Below, piece after piece: positions 25,095 through 36,566 of a stretch of 64,000 nucleotides of DNA (the stretch's first letter is position 1; each line of letters begins with the position of its first letter). Under the pieces are notes generated by a model. The model had not been told where the DNA came from, searched no databases, and was given only the letters and a program-made list of their open reading frames with translations. A program made the translations under genes and the position numbers. The stretch is from Haemonchus contortus (Eukaryota; Nematoda; Chromadorea; Rhabditida; Trichostrongylidae). The stretch covers positions 4,440,804 through 4,504,803 of the forward strand of contig LS997566.1 in assembly GCA_000469685.2 (NCBI GenBank), given 5' to 3'.

Positions 25095-26403
25095 TCAGAC
25101 AGCTAACATGAAAGTCTTTCTCAAAACAGGACGGTAACGTTCACTAATAAACGGATAAGTAGGAAACCGTGGAAAAGTATACAGATTATCTGAAACCTTA
25201 GTGCAAAGGCGGAAACGACACATGGCCTTGGCTCCAGAAACAGGATTTATTTCGAAAAAAATTACTCTCGCAGCAGAAATCACGCAATACATAAAGACGA
25301 ACATCGACACCGGAGAAAGAGAAGAGTCTAAAGATAGTAACAGCAAATTAAATAAAAAGGATCAAAAAGGTAAGGAGGACATACCCGCGCTACCACAAAC
25401 ATCTGAACTCCAAACGGATGGAAAACGAAGAATGACGTTGAGAGGCCAAAGTGCAGTGCTTGGGATACAAAGTGCCTGAAAAGTACCGCTTGTTTAGGTC
25501 ATGAGAGCTACAAGATTTCTCCATCACAGTGAAATCGTTGTGGTACATAGAAAATCACAATAAGCAAGTTACCCAAACATAAGGGAGTAAGGGGAAGTGG
25601 CATTCATAGCACCAAAAAGAATCAGTATTTTAGAACTTTGAGGAATGAGGAGCCTTTCAGAGCTACTTCCTCCCCTACCAGATGGAAAGAAAATGGTAAG
25701 AACCACTTACGTATATCCCTGAGACGGTATGAAGCAGAAGCAGGCCGACCGCTTGCGACACTATTTGTACTGCACCTTCGAGCTTTACCGGAGATGACTG
25801 TTTTTTATTATTCTCAGCAACTGCAAAAGATGAAACTCAAACTTGAAAGGCCTATCAAAGGGTCCATTAAATAAACAAAAACGTAAACATTGAACAAAGG
25901 AACCTGCCAAATCATACTGCTCGACAGTTTTGTTGAGAAGCCTTTCAGTTTTGAAGTATGCAGAGAATTCAGATGTTGGGGAAATAGCAGCTAGCTCACC
26001 CCTCAGTCTCTTTACTTCACTGCTCAACCGTAAAACTTCAGGACTCGTCTTGGGCTTGATAAATGACTTCGCCTGAGAACATGAATATCAAAAAAGAAAT
26101 AAACTGATCACTGAAGTGAATCAATGATGGCTATGAAATTTGCAAGTCAAGCAATCGAAGTTATGATTTTAAAAATTCCTCGACGGAACACCAACGAAAA
26201 GATGTATTCCAGATAGTTAATAAGAATTTACCTACCCAATTGGCGAGTCTGGATGTGATATTGCGATGGTACGAGAAGATCAAGGATACGACAATCACCA
26301 GAATCAATTCGTAACTGTTGAAAAACGATTCTGATATACAACCATCGTCCGAAGACATTCGACAAATTGACCGGTTCTCCCCATGCCGCTCCCATGAATC
26401 CAT
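25095..26403 (-). CDS. GET1: GET1/WRB-like tail-anchored protein insertion receptor (5 exons, ~256 aa)
   Basis: Exons: 26403-26236, 26072-25904, 25820-25711, 25475-25385 and 25327-25095; phases match. GET1/WRB sits in the ER membrane and receives tail-anchored proteins from GET3/TRC40. Visible here are an N-terminal membrane segment (ELILVIVVSLIFSY), then a charged coiled coil with the family pattern 'EVKRLRGELAAISPTSEFSA' and 'YFKTERLLNKTVEQYD', a second hydrophobic segment (IVSQAVGLLLLHTVSGIY), the short 'PLNVILRFPS' loop (compare the 'PL..L..FP' of animal WRB) and a third segment near the end (MFVFMYCVISAARVIFF). Order and spacing match the family, though the C-terminal tail is longer than in vertebrate WRB (about 175 aa), so the last exon may be over-extended. 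An ATTTAG acceptor stands three bases before the chosen ATG; a second in-frame ATG is at 26358. The SANT/Myb gene starts about 340 bases downstream on the same strand. Confidence 0.8.
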
Positions 26404-26639
26404 CGTCTAAATTTCTAAACATAGGATGACACGGAAGTGGAAGTACGGCTAATTCACAACAATGAAAGTACTTCATCAAATACTCGAAACGAATAACGGA
26501 CATAATGTATAAATAAAAAGTACAGCATTAAACGAATGTCAAAAATGAAAGGGCGAAACGGAGACGAATCATTTAGGATATAGCGTGCAACGGCACAGTT
26601 CCCTGAAGTACCGTAATCTTCTGCCAGTTTTGGAGATAA

Positions 26640-27012
26640 GCAAACCAGACAGTTTGGCCCTTCTACAGGACGCGTTTGCATTCTCCTTGTTTGTTTCTAA
26701 TTTTACTTTATTGTGTATTTTATGCTTCTTTTTGACCGCGACTTCATCCTTATAGTTGTGGGAGTCCTGAATCGGTGCGTTTGAGTCTGTTTTACTGATT
26801 ACGGTTCGATGAGGTAAGCAAACCAGACAGTTTGGCCATTCTGCTGGATGCATTTGCATTCTCTCTGTTTATTTTTAATTTTAGTTAAACGAGTATTTTA
26901 TGCTTCTTCTTGACCGCGACTTCATCCTTATAGTTGTGGGAGTAAAACTAAACAAACAAAGAGAATACAAATGCATCCAGCAGAAGAGTCAAACCGTCTG
27001 GTTTGTTTATCT
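26640..27012. repeat. Three-copy repeat: two direct, one inverted
   Basis: Copies at about 26640-26763 and 26818-26941 are direct, each starting CAAACCAGACAGTTTGGCC and ending GCGACTTCATCCTTATAGTT followed by GTGGGAGT. A third, partial copy at about 26947-27010 is inverted (reverse complement begins AAACAAACCAGACGGTTTG, then CTGCTGGATGCATTTG). It sits just upstream of the GET1-like gene. No coding potential is conserved. Confidence 0.85.
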
Positions 27013-28090
27013 CCCAGCTTTGTATGTTGTTCGGTGTATTGCATGACCTTCACTAAGGTTCTTTGAATGGGGTATCTAAATAAACGACCTCTTTGCCATT
27101 CAGTTCTTTTCGATGCTACTGGATAGCTCTGAATAGCCCCAAGCTTTTCTGAATGAAATAGGCTCCCTGAGTTAGATGGAACTGCGGACGATGTGGGTCC
27201 TACTTGTTCATGTGCCAAAACCTCATTCAAAGGCATTAATCAGCTCTTTTTTCTTGGAATTTATGATCGCTGTGGCAGTTCAGAAAGAAGAACTTTAAAA
27301 GAGCTGGTTCCGATCCTTGGAGATCGCACAGAAAACTCATCCAAGTCTGCCAGAATGCCATCAAAACATGTGCCAGACGGAACGCATAAAAATCTGCTCA
27401 ATCGATCGTTGTGACCGATTTTTTGTGGAGCAGCTGCACATTCAACTATCGCGCAGAATTCTGGTACATTTGAAAGCGAATTTCCCTTGAACACAACCTC
27501 GGGAATACAACGGCAGGGAAAAGGTGATTCTGAGGATTTCGCTTTCTAGTGTACTCGGAAGGGAGCCCTAGATATCGAAATGGTGTAGGCCGTGCGCCGA
27601 TTGAAACTTGAATCTGGACACATAGATGCTTTTGACAGCGGAATATTTACTGTTCCTCGCCCTAATCTATTTCTACTGGAGAAAATTTCACGAATTTTCG
27701 ATTCTCATTCTTTTCCTATACATTGGAAACATAGGGTGCAATGATTTGGGACGTCTTTTACAATTGAGGTAGTGAAATTGGTAATTTTACATGGAGCGTC
27801 AATTTCTTGTGTGGGTTTACTTACCTCTGCTCTACCTCATTGGCAGGGCTCTCCTCCTCAGCAGTCTGTCATGTGCGATCAACTCTGTCAATGTCTGCAG
27901 CTGTAACAAGGGCCTACGCCTACTGACGTCCGAGTTGTTGTGTTGTTGAATACACTTTCGCAATATGTGAAAAGTAAATCCACTTCCTCCCATCACTATT
28001 ACTTCTGGCTTGTAAAGTACACATAGGCCTAATGTTTTTATTCGGATCTCTGTGAAGATGGTTAAGGGGGTCCTACGGTTTGGCGAAAAT

Positions 28091-29160
28091 TCAAACGTGA
28101 GGATGTCCGTGAGCTGCAAGATCTTTCTGAGCTTCCTCATTGAATTTGTTGCCGATCGCCTCCAATGCAGCCTTCTGTTCAGCAGTCAGTGATGTTCCGC
28201 GGGTTTCAAGGAAGCTTTCAATGCTTGACCAGATTTCCTGAACAGGTGAAGTGCCCTTCATTCTTTGGTTAAGCTCGAAATATGGTTGATTTCGTGGCAC
28301 GTACCTTCCACTCTTTGGGATCGATTCTCTTGTTGGAGTGGCGGTGTATGAGGTCTCGAACGAATCCGCGGAAGACAGCATCCTAGAAATAGGCAACTCT
28401 GATAGCTTTTCATTGGAGGGTCAGAAAAGGTAAACGCTCACGTTGTCATAGGTATTGGCAAGAACGTGAACGGCTGTGAGCAGTCTAGTCCCCTGTTTCT
28501 TGAATCTGTAATAAGCTAGTTAATTTCTGATGGTAGATATAGTTCCGAAGTAGTGCTCACCTTTCGCTTTTATCGACTTCATCGGGAGTGATGCTCTCAG
28601 CGCCTATGAAGTACTTGCGGACCTCTGGATGTTTAGTGAAGTAGCTGTAATACCAGTGGCTTTCCAAAGTTCCCAGACACTTCGAATAAAGAACTTGCCA
28701 GCAAGCTTACTGTTTGTAGAAGTCCCTGCCGATGTGGTCCTTCTCTGGAGTTGTGCCAAGTGGAGCATGTTCCAGTGCTGCTACAGCGTTCTTCTTGACA
28801 TCTTCTGGAGACATCCTAAAAAAGTCGACCTTGCACTGTTGTGTTGGTCCTTATTCGGGACTATTCACATGTTTTTTGGAAGATTTAATTTTTTCTATCA
28901 CTTACTGGTCACGTTAACCTAGTTGTCCTTGGATACCTGCTGAGATGGTCCCTATACCCATCTTATTTGCTCGTTTTCCAAAGCAAGAGCCTGAGACATT
29001 AAAAAGAGGAAAAGAGAATGGAAGCGTTGACAGAGTCATAAGGGATTTGTCCTAAGACCACGCTAGTGATCTTTTGATGCTTTAAGCATAGCCGGGAAGA
29101 CATGAAGGAAACTCACGCGGTCGCGTAGGCAATGAGGAGAGTAGCAATGAGAAGTTTCAT
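28091..29160 (-). CDS. Globin 1: secreted nematode globin, 6 exons, 173 aa
   Basis: Exons: 29160-29117, 28815-28711, 28644-28561, 28505-28442, 28382-28305 and 28237-28091 (522 bases including TGA). Exon 1 encodes the signal peptide MKLLIATLLIAYATA, so the product is secreted or pseudocoelomic. Globin landmarks: helix B/C 'FYKHYFTKHPEVRKYF' (candidate Tyr-B10, Phe-CD1), 'SERFKKQG' (candidate Gln-E7), 'FVRDLIHRH' (candidate proximal His-F8), and a C-terminus ending HGHPHV. Tyr-B10 with Gln-E7 is the known high-affinity oxygen pocket of Ascaris and trichostrongyle globins; assigning those positions here is inference. TTTTTTCCAG lies two bases before ATG, suggesting a spliced leader. An AATAAA signal is about 50 bases past the stop (28042-28037). 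Close relatives are the body or cuticle globins of strongylids. Confidence 0.92.
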
Positions 29161-29504
29161 CTCTGGAAAAAATACAGTAAGCGAAGGATGTGAAAACATC
29201 AGTTTCAGAAGGATCAATATGCGGAAGAGAGCAAGACCGATAGAAGTTTTCCAAGATCTGGAGGAAGGAAGAAAGATGCCTAGTGGAATGGAAATGAATG
29301 GGAAATATTTATCAAAATGAAAAAAGTGGTCAGTCATGAGGAGTTTATACTTCGAAGAGGAAGTGGAACAGCTTGAGCCACGCAGAGAATCAAGAGACAT
29401 GGCATAGAATCATTAGAAGTTCTTGGAAGCGAGCAGCAGAAACTAAAGCAGGGTTTTCCAGGAGGAGCTAAGGAGATAGGGTAGCTAGGAATCCGACGGC
29501 ACTA

Positions 29505-29700
29505 AAGCGAATGTCTGCCATGTCGAATTTCTATGCGGTTTTATACTGCTCGAGAGAAAGGTCGATATGACTAAAGACGATATTGTAATCCTCTATTCTC
29601 ACGTTTGCTTTGATGAAAGATAGTCTAGCTTTTGTGAAAAATAACAACATTCGTGACTAGAGCCACATTCCGCGTTAACAGGATGTCGAGCGGGGGAATA
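29505..29700 (-). promoter_or_regulatory. Conserved upstream block of globin 1 with TATA-like box
   Basis: On the minus strand TATAAAA lies at 29545-29539, about 380 bases before the start codon, within about 190 bases that match 34585-34780 far better than the DNA on either side. GATA-type words (AGATAG-like at 29619-29624 region and CGATAT at 29562-29567 region) are retained. If globin 1 is trans-spliced, the interval from here to the acceptor would be the outron. Function is inferred from conservation and position only. Confidence 0.4.
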
Positions 29701-30971
29701 GGAAACAAAAGTATAGTTGCTGTACGGTCGCGCTGCAAAGGACAAGTCTGCAAAAGCCGTGAACGATGTAAACAAATTGCCTCATTTTTATGATGACGGT
29801 TTCTGAATTTATGCGAGGTGCTGGCGACTTTTTACGGCGCTTGGACGAGTTTTCTGCTACTGTTGGCATCGTGGAGACTGTCGGTTTGAATAGAACGGTT
29901 AGAGCTGCTAGTCGGGCAGCAAACTGACAGCTGATGATGGTGAATAGACGACGTAGGGAGTGAGTGAATATTCCAAGTTCAAAGACGTCCTCAGATGAGA
30001 CATGACAAAATACTGGGACTCCTGAACCATCTGTTTTTATGAAGGTCTTGAAATTCATCACTTGATGTAATTTGTGTGTCCCTCCTTTTTTCGGATTATA
30101 CAGATAAAGTCAAAATCATGCCTCGGTGACTTATTTTTGGTTTTCTGCTGCTGCTGGTGGTTCTATATTGGTGTATTTGGTGTCTAGCCCTTTATCTTGG
30201 GTTTTTATGTCTATCGATGAAAAAATTAATGCTTTTGAGCAAATCGAGTTCCAACTGCTCATCTTCCAAGGGGAAAACTTTGGAGCGTAGTGTGAAATGT
30301 GGCAATGGATACGGAATCTTCTTCCCGAAAGCGGCGTCGCGCACGCCGCACCCGCCGCGTATCGCAGGATTGCGATGGAAGATTGGAGCGCGCAATTTGT
30401 AAGGTAGCAAGTCATTTAACTTTTTTAAACTGGCTGGCCGCTCTCTTCAATTCCAATGCGGTCTTGATCGTCGCTAATATAGGAGGAGTCATTTTTAATT
30501 TATTAAGTCTAATAAACATGAAAAAGAAAAAGGAACAGGAAAAAAACGATCAAATCTAATGAAAAGGAAGGGCAGTCAACAAAAAATATTCCTATTGATT
30601 GGCGAGGAGGCGGGGTGAGTACGGTGATTGCAGTGACATTTGCCGCAAGCCGCAAGGGAGAATGCCGCAATCTGAGGAAAGTTCCGTTACCCGATTTTCA
30701 CTAGCCCGCGGCTCGATCTCTCCCGACTACGTATAATCAATCAATAATAGAAATGATTTGAAAAAGCTGTTCCCCAATCGTTGAAGAAAATATTTCCAAC
30801 AAAACTGTTCAGATGCTTCTGTAAGGGTGTACTTGTACTTGTGTATCTTCTGTCAGATGCATGGCGCAAAGTTGGCCCATTGATCAGACAAGCACAGCAA
30901 TCAGAGGCTAGAGTGAGCGGGAGTACCACAGACGAGGGCAGAAAAGTAGCCGCGATCGCCCCGGTTAAAGG

Positions 30972-31152
30972 GAGTGGCTGCTTTCATACTCCGCCAGCTG
31001 GCCCGCTAACGCGCGAGCGAGCCGGCGAGCGTGCTGGCCGGGGACTACTCGGCCCACGGTATTAACCAAGATGCAGTTGTAAATAAGGGGCAAGCGGCAC
31101 CTGATGTTCGCGCGCTCGCGAGCCGGCCGGTGGACTATGAAAGCAGCCATTG
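30972..31152. mobile_element. GC-rich inverted-repeat element (MITE-like)
   Basis: The left end GTGGCTGCTTTCATA(C)TCC..CC(A)GC(T)GG (30973-31000) is mirrored at the right end as GG(C)CGGTGGACTATGAAAGCAGCC (31123-31149). CGCGCGAGCG/CGCGCGCTCGCG words lie inside both arms. It has much higher GC content than its surroundings and sits exactly between the two halves of the globin duplication. Confidence 0.7.
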
Positions 31153-31465
31153 AGTTCATGTAGTCCGTAGGCCGCGAAGAAGAGACGAACTTTCTAGGGT
31201 GTTGTGTGCAACTGCACATTTCATTGAACTGCCGTAACCTTTCGTTAGATTTAGTTTTCCGCGACGAAGTGCACAGCCTTCATCGAGTTTTCCTGGATTG
31301 GTTTCAATATAAAGGACTTAGGTGCCATTTTCAATCCGATTTCATCGAATAGTTTTGGATGGCTCTGCCTTTCTCGAAATGAAGTAAGCTTTTCTGACGG
31401 AGTTGGGACTTCGGACGATCTGAGTCCCACTTGCACAAAGAACAAACCCTGGTAAAAGTGTAGTT

Positions 31466-31485
31466 GGGGGAGGGGGGGGGGGGGG
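31466..31485. repeat. Poly-G tract
   Basis: Five G, one A, then fourteen G. A candidate G-quadruplex and also a likely place for sequencing or length variation. Confidence 0.9.
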
Positions 31486-31618
31486 CAGCCTCCCTTTGAA
31501 TCACTGACGGCTAGAGCACAGAAAAGGAAGAGTAGCCGAGCCCGTAATGGTGCTCAGGAATGTTTCATAGTTTTCTTTATGTTATTACTGTGTATTTTTT
31601 TCCACCTAACTTTGAGAA

Positions 31619-31730
31619 GGAAGGGAGCTCCGGGGTGGGTGAGGCAATTGGATGTTCAATTCTTACCTCATCTCAGCTTTTTGCACGAGATAACTATCTC
31701 ACCCACCCTGGAGCTCCTTCCCGTCTTGAT
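31619..31730. mobile_element. Small palindromic MITE, copy 2
   Basis: Ends GGAAGGGAGCTCC and GGAGCTCCTTCC are perfect inverse matches, with GGTGGGTGAG inside mirrored as CTCACCCACC. The interior resembles the element at 17644-17745. Present in duplication copy B but not A, so it inserted after duplication or was lost from A. Confidence 0.75.
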
Positions 31731-33065
31731 TTCAGGTTGAAACGAGATATTTTTGGCTAAAGAAGCATCTCTAAGATTAGGTAAGGACGACGATTAACCA
31801 CCCTCCACTGCGTTCTAGCCTTCTGTGGTTCAAAAGAGCACTGGCCTTTCTCTCTGGCTACATTTTCACCAAAATCCCTTTCAAAGGTGACAGTGACAAT
31901 GGTAACGAGCTCTGTGGAATCTTACGGCCTTCCAGAAGGAAACAACTATCTCTTCTTCCTTTGAATTCCATAATGTTCAAAATAGCATTTTTGCTATTTT
32001 AATGCAGTTCAGAAAAACCTCCATTATCTTTATCAACTGATTCTGATCGTTTAAGATTGCATTTAAAGTCATCCCACCAGTACCAGTTTTTTCTACGGAG
32101 CAGCCGCGCATTTAATTATCGTACAGGGTTTTGGTACATTTGAAGGCGAAACTGATTTGTACGCAACCTCTGGAGCACAACTAATTTTGCCAATATGTGC
32201 CAGTCGATCTATACATAACTCTAGCTAACTAATAACCGTCATGGCCTTTCAAGTAACAACCATTATACTCTTTGGGGTTAAAATCGAAGCGGTTCAGAGG
32301 CAGGGGCACGAATAATTGATTCTGTAGACTCCGCTCTCTATAGTACTTGTTAGAAAGGATGGCCTGAATTTCGAAGTCGTAAGGGCTTGCAAGTTGCTGT
32401 CATAGACAGGTATGAACCCTTACATCCGATTGTAATCTTTTCCCGCACACATAGATGGTTTTGACAGCGGAGTATTCACTGTTCCTTACCGTAATCTATT
32501 TCCACTGGAGAAATTTCGCAAACTTTCGATTCTCACCTTCTCCTCTACTTTGGGAACATGGGGTGCAATGATTTGCGACGTATTTTACAATTGAGGTAGT
32601 GAAGTAGGTAATTTTGCATGCAGCGTCAATTTCTTTTGGTCGATGTCAAGTAGCCAACGATTTCCTCCAGCCTTCTCGCATATCGGAGTATAGAGATGGT
32701 TTCACGAAGTATGATATTTTGTGTAGGCAGTATTGATGGGTGTGGGCGATGTTTCCTTACCTCTGCTCTAACTCATTGGCACGGCTCTCCTCCTCTGCAG
32801 TCTGTTGTGAGCGATCAACTCTGCTGTAGTTTTCTGCAGCTATACTAAGGGTTTCCGCCTACTCACGTCCGAGTTCCTGTGTGATTGAATACAATTTCAC
32901 GATATATGAGAAGTAATTCCACTTCCTTCCCCGCTATTATTTTTGACTTGTCAAGTGCATTTAGGCCTAATGTTTTTATTCAGTTGTGTGGGATTATTCA
33001 GTATCATTTATGAAGTACATATCTCTGTGAAGATGGTTAAGGGGGTCCTACGGTCTGGCGAACAT

Positions 33066-34131
33066 TCAAACGTGAGGATGTCCGTGGGCTGCAAGATCTT
33101 TTTGAGCTTCCTCATTGAATTTGTTGCCGATCGCCTCCAATGCAGCCTTCTGTTCAGCAGTCAGTGATGTTCCGCGGGTTTCAAGGAAGCTTTCAATGCT
33201 TGACCAGATTGCCTGAACAGGTGAAGTGACCTTCATTCTTTGGTTAAGCTCGAAATATTGTTGATTTCGTGGCACGTACCTTCCACTCTTTAGGATCGAT
33301 TCTCTTGTCGGAGTGGCGGTGTATGAGGTCTCGAACGAATCCGCGGAACACAGCATCCTAGAAATAGGCAACTCTGATAGCTTTTCATTGGAGGGTCAGA
33401 AAAGGTAAACGCTCACGTTGTCGTAGGTATTGGCAAGAACGTGAACGGCTGTGAGCAGTCTAGTCCCCTGTTTCTTGAATCTGTAATAAGCTAGTTAATT
33501 TCTGATGGTAGATATAGTTCCGAAGTAGTGCTCACCTTTCGCTTTTATCGACTTCATCGGGAGTGATGCTCTCAGCGCCTATGAAGTACTTGCGGACCTC
33601 TGGATGTTTAGTGAAGTAGCTGTAATACCAGTGGCTTTCCAAAGTTCCCAGACACTTTGAATAAAGAGCTTGCCAGCAAGCTTACTGTTTGTAGAAGTCC
33701 CTGCCGATGTGGTCCTTCTCTGGGGTTGTGCCAAGTGGAGCGTGTTCCAATGCTGCTACAGCGTTCTTCTTGATATCTTCTGGAGACGTCCTGAAAAATC
33801 CGATCGGGCACTTTAGTGTCGGACCTTAGACAAAATCACATGTTTTTCGGAAGTCTTGAACTTTCCTATCAATCCCTGATCATGGTAATCTAGTTATCTG
33901 TGGGGTATATGTTAGAGGTCCCCATATCCATGTCATCTGCTCGTTTTCCCCACCAAGAACCTGAGACATTGAGAAGAGGAGAAGAGAACGGAACTGGTAA
34001 CCTAGTCATGGGTAATTTGTCCGGAGACCACGCTAGGGACCCTTCAGGTGCTTTAAGAATGTCTCGAAAGATTTAATGGAAACTCACGCGGTCGCGTAGG
34101 CAATGAGGAGAGCAACAATGAGAAGATACAT
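33066..34131 (-). CDS. Globin 2: secreted nematode globin, 6 exons, 173 aa
   Basis: Exons: 34131-34088, 33790-33686, 33619-33536, 33480-33417, 33357-33280 and 33212-33066. The signal peptide is MYLLIVALLIAYATA. The protein differs from globin 1 at only a few residues (for example the start ATSPEDIKK instead of AMSPEDVKK, HSDKR instead of HSNKR, and AIWSS instead of EIWSS), and introns 2-5 have the same lengths. The same candidate heme-pocket residues are kept: FYK(H)YF, KKQG and LIHRH. TTTTTTCAG stands two bases before ATG. An AATAAA signal lies at 32980-32975. It belongs to copy B of the tandem duplication and is a full-length, apparently intact paralogue. Confidence 0.92.
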
Positions 34132-34584
34132 CCCTGAAAAAACTGTCAATCGGTGGGTCTAAACTTTTGAATATAGAAGGATCGATATGTGGAGGAGAGT
34201 AGTCGATCATGGGGCGTTCCAAAGATCTTAGGACTCAGCTTGAACCCTGCGGAGAGCAAGCGACTAAAGATATGATCGATAGAAGTTTTTCATGATCTGG
34301 AGGAAGGAAGAAGGGATGTCTAATGACAGCTAGCCAAGTTAGCTAAGAAGAAGGAATGAATGGGAAACGTTGATCAAATGTATGAAATCAAGAGAAGCCA
34401 GTCATAGAGCGTTTATACTCCGAAGATGACGTGGAACGGCTTGAGCCACGGAGGATCAGGAGACATGGGATAGAATCTCTACATATTCCGTGGAAGTATG
34501 ATCCAGAGATAGGAAGAGAGCAAGAGGTGAGAGCAGGATTTTGCTGGAGGAGTTAAGGAGATAGACGAGTCGGATGGAAGTGAA

Positions 34585-34780
34585 GCGAATGTCTGCCCGA
34601 TGGAATTTTTAAGCGGTTTTATACTGCTCGAGAAAAAGTCGATATGACTAAAAGACGATATTGTAATCCTCTATTCTCACGTTTGCTCTGATGAAAGATA
34701 GTCTATCTTTCGTAAAAAATAACAACATTCGTGACTAAAGCCACATTCCGCGTTGGTAGGATGTCGAGCGGGGGAATAAG
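34585..34780 (-). promoter_or_regulatory. Conserved upstream block of globin 2 with TATA-like box
   Basis: Near-identical to 29505-29700, including AGTATAAAACCGC on the minus strand (about 34628-34613) and the 'gatattgtaatcctctattctcac' segment. Retention of this block, when neighbouring DNA has diverged, suggests promoter function shared by globins 1 and 2. Confidence 0.4.
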
Positions 34781-36566
34781 AAGAAACAAAAGTATAGTTG
34801 CTGAACGCCCGCGCTGCAAAGGACAAGCTTGCAAAAGCCGTGAACAATGTAAAAAATTTGCCTCATTTTTATGATGACGGTTTCTGAATTTATGCGAGGT
34901 GCTGGCGACTTTTTACGGCGCTCGGACGAGTTTTCTGCTATTGTTGACATCGTGAAGACTGTCGGTTTGAGTAGAACGGTTGGAGCTGCTGGTCAAGTGG
35001 CCAAGTGACAGTTGATGTTGCTAAATAGAGGAAGTGAGTGGATATTCAGCAATGTGCTACGGCTGGAGGCGGTTCTTCCTGAAGAGGCATGATTCCCTAC
35101 ATCCTGAAAACGCCATAGTCTGGATTACTGTCTCAGTAAATTACTTACGAAACCAGATACCATCACTGTTACTGAATCTCTTGTCCAATTTCATAGACGT
35201 CCTTAGATGAGATATGTCAAAATACCACAACTCCTGAACCGTCGAATTTCCTTCAAGGTCTTGGATTTCATCATATGATGTAATTTGTGTGTTTCTCCCT
35301 TTGTGGATTTTACAGACAAAATCGAAATCATGACGACCTCGAATGACCTCTTTTTGGTTTACTGCTGCTGATGCTTTACCTTTGGTTCTTATGCCCACCA
35401 ATGAAAAAGTTTATGGTGTTTTTTTTCTTAGCAAATCAACTTGCAACTGGCTCATCTCCCAGAGGAAAACATGGTAGACTAGGGTGGAAGGCTACGAATG
35501 ATTCATTCTTTGGGTTGAGCTCGAGGTGCATTTTCACTAACGACTCGATATCTCCCGACTATAATCGATCTATACTAGCAACGATTCAACAAAGCTGTTC
35601 CCCTTTCGTTGCAGAAAATATTTCTAGCAAAACCATTTCACATACTTCTTTGAGGGTATGTTTGTTGATCTTCTGTCAGATGCTCATTACGCCAGCAAAG
35701 CACCCAATCAATTTGCTCTGAAATTTCGATTGGAACTCGTATGCGGTGCGTACATAGTGCTGAAGAGTTATTGGACGATTATGTAAAATTCTCGTTATAT
35801 TCCTTAGCACTGCATTGTATTCAAGAATCGTCAGATTGAAGGAGGTTTTCTGATAGGCCAAGAGACCACCTAGTCAAGCACAGTTGCTTCACAACTTAAC
35901 TAGTCAGTCGGCTCAATAAATTTAGCTGGAGTGATTGATGGTAGTGAAGCTTGGTGGTCTTAGTGAGCTCTTCTCTTGATATTTTATATCCTTTCTTTTG
36001 CTGATGTTTCTTACTGCTGCAGTCTCCTGCTCTGCAGAGCGTACAGCTAGCTCTCAATAAAAGCCATTGAATAGCTCCTCACTGGTTACTAAGTTGTTAG
36101 TTACCTTCGTTCTCATTATAGAATGTATCCAGGAGGGTGCGATAGCTGGTCTAAACTACATGTTTGTATATATCAGCTGATTTGCTCCTCTACACAACAA
36201 ATGTATCAGAGAATTAGCCAGGATTGTGGGCGTTGCCTTGGGAGGCTTCCAGATGGGAGCTCGGGTGGCCCGCCATCCAGCATCCATCCAGTCATCGTAG
36301 GTGAGGTTGCCTTTCATTTATTTCTTCAATTTGTAACAAATATGATAATGTTTTTGTTACTGATACCAAATAACGCGAAAGTGGCATCGAGGGTGCCCAA
36401 ACATTATTTTTGTGCCTGTTTCAAGTTCCATGGATCACAGGGAAAAATCTGAAAATGAAGAGCTTAACTATTTTTCTTGAATGTCGGTCGATTCAAAGGA
36501 AGAACAGTAATACACCAATGTAAATACGAAAATACATGCCAGCACATTACACATGAACAATTTTTA

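Larger units (their letters stand above)
27060..30880. repeat. Segmental duplication, copy A (carries globin 1)
   Basis: Matches copy B (about 31240-35700) in the same orientation. Shared landmarks are 'gcagctgcacattcaactatcgcgcag' (27430) versus 'gcagccgcgcatttaattatcgtacag' (32101), the entire globin gene, the TATA-containing block at 29.5 kb, the 'tttacggcgct' block at 29.84 kb, and the 'tctgtcagatgc' end near 30860. Flanks differ by many substitutions and indels, while 28045-28820 is almost identical to its partner. Confidence 0.9.
31240..35700. repeat. Segmental duplication, copy B (carries globin 2)
   Basis: Counterpart of copy A with a constant offset of 4,975 bases across the globin exons 2-6. 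It is longer than A because of inserted segments, for example around 31.62-32.05 kb (palindromic MITE and other DNA), 32.64-32.74 kb, and near 34.2-34.4 kb. Order and orientation are the same, so this is a tandem duplication. Confidence 0.9.
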
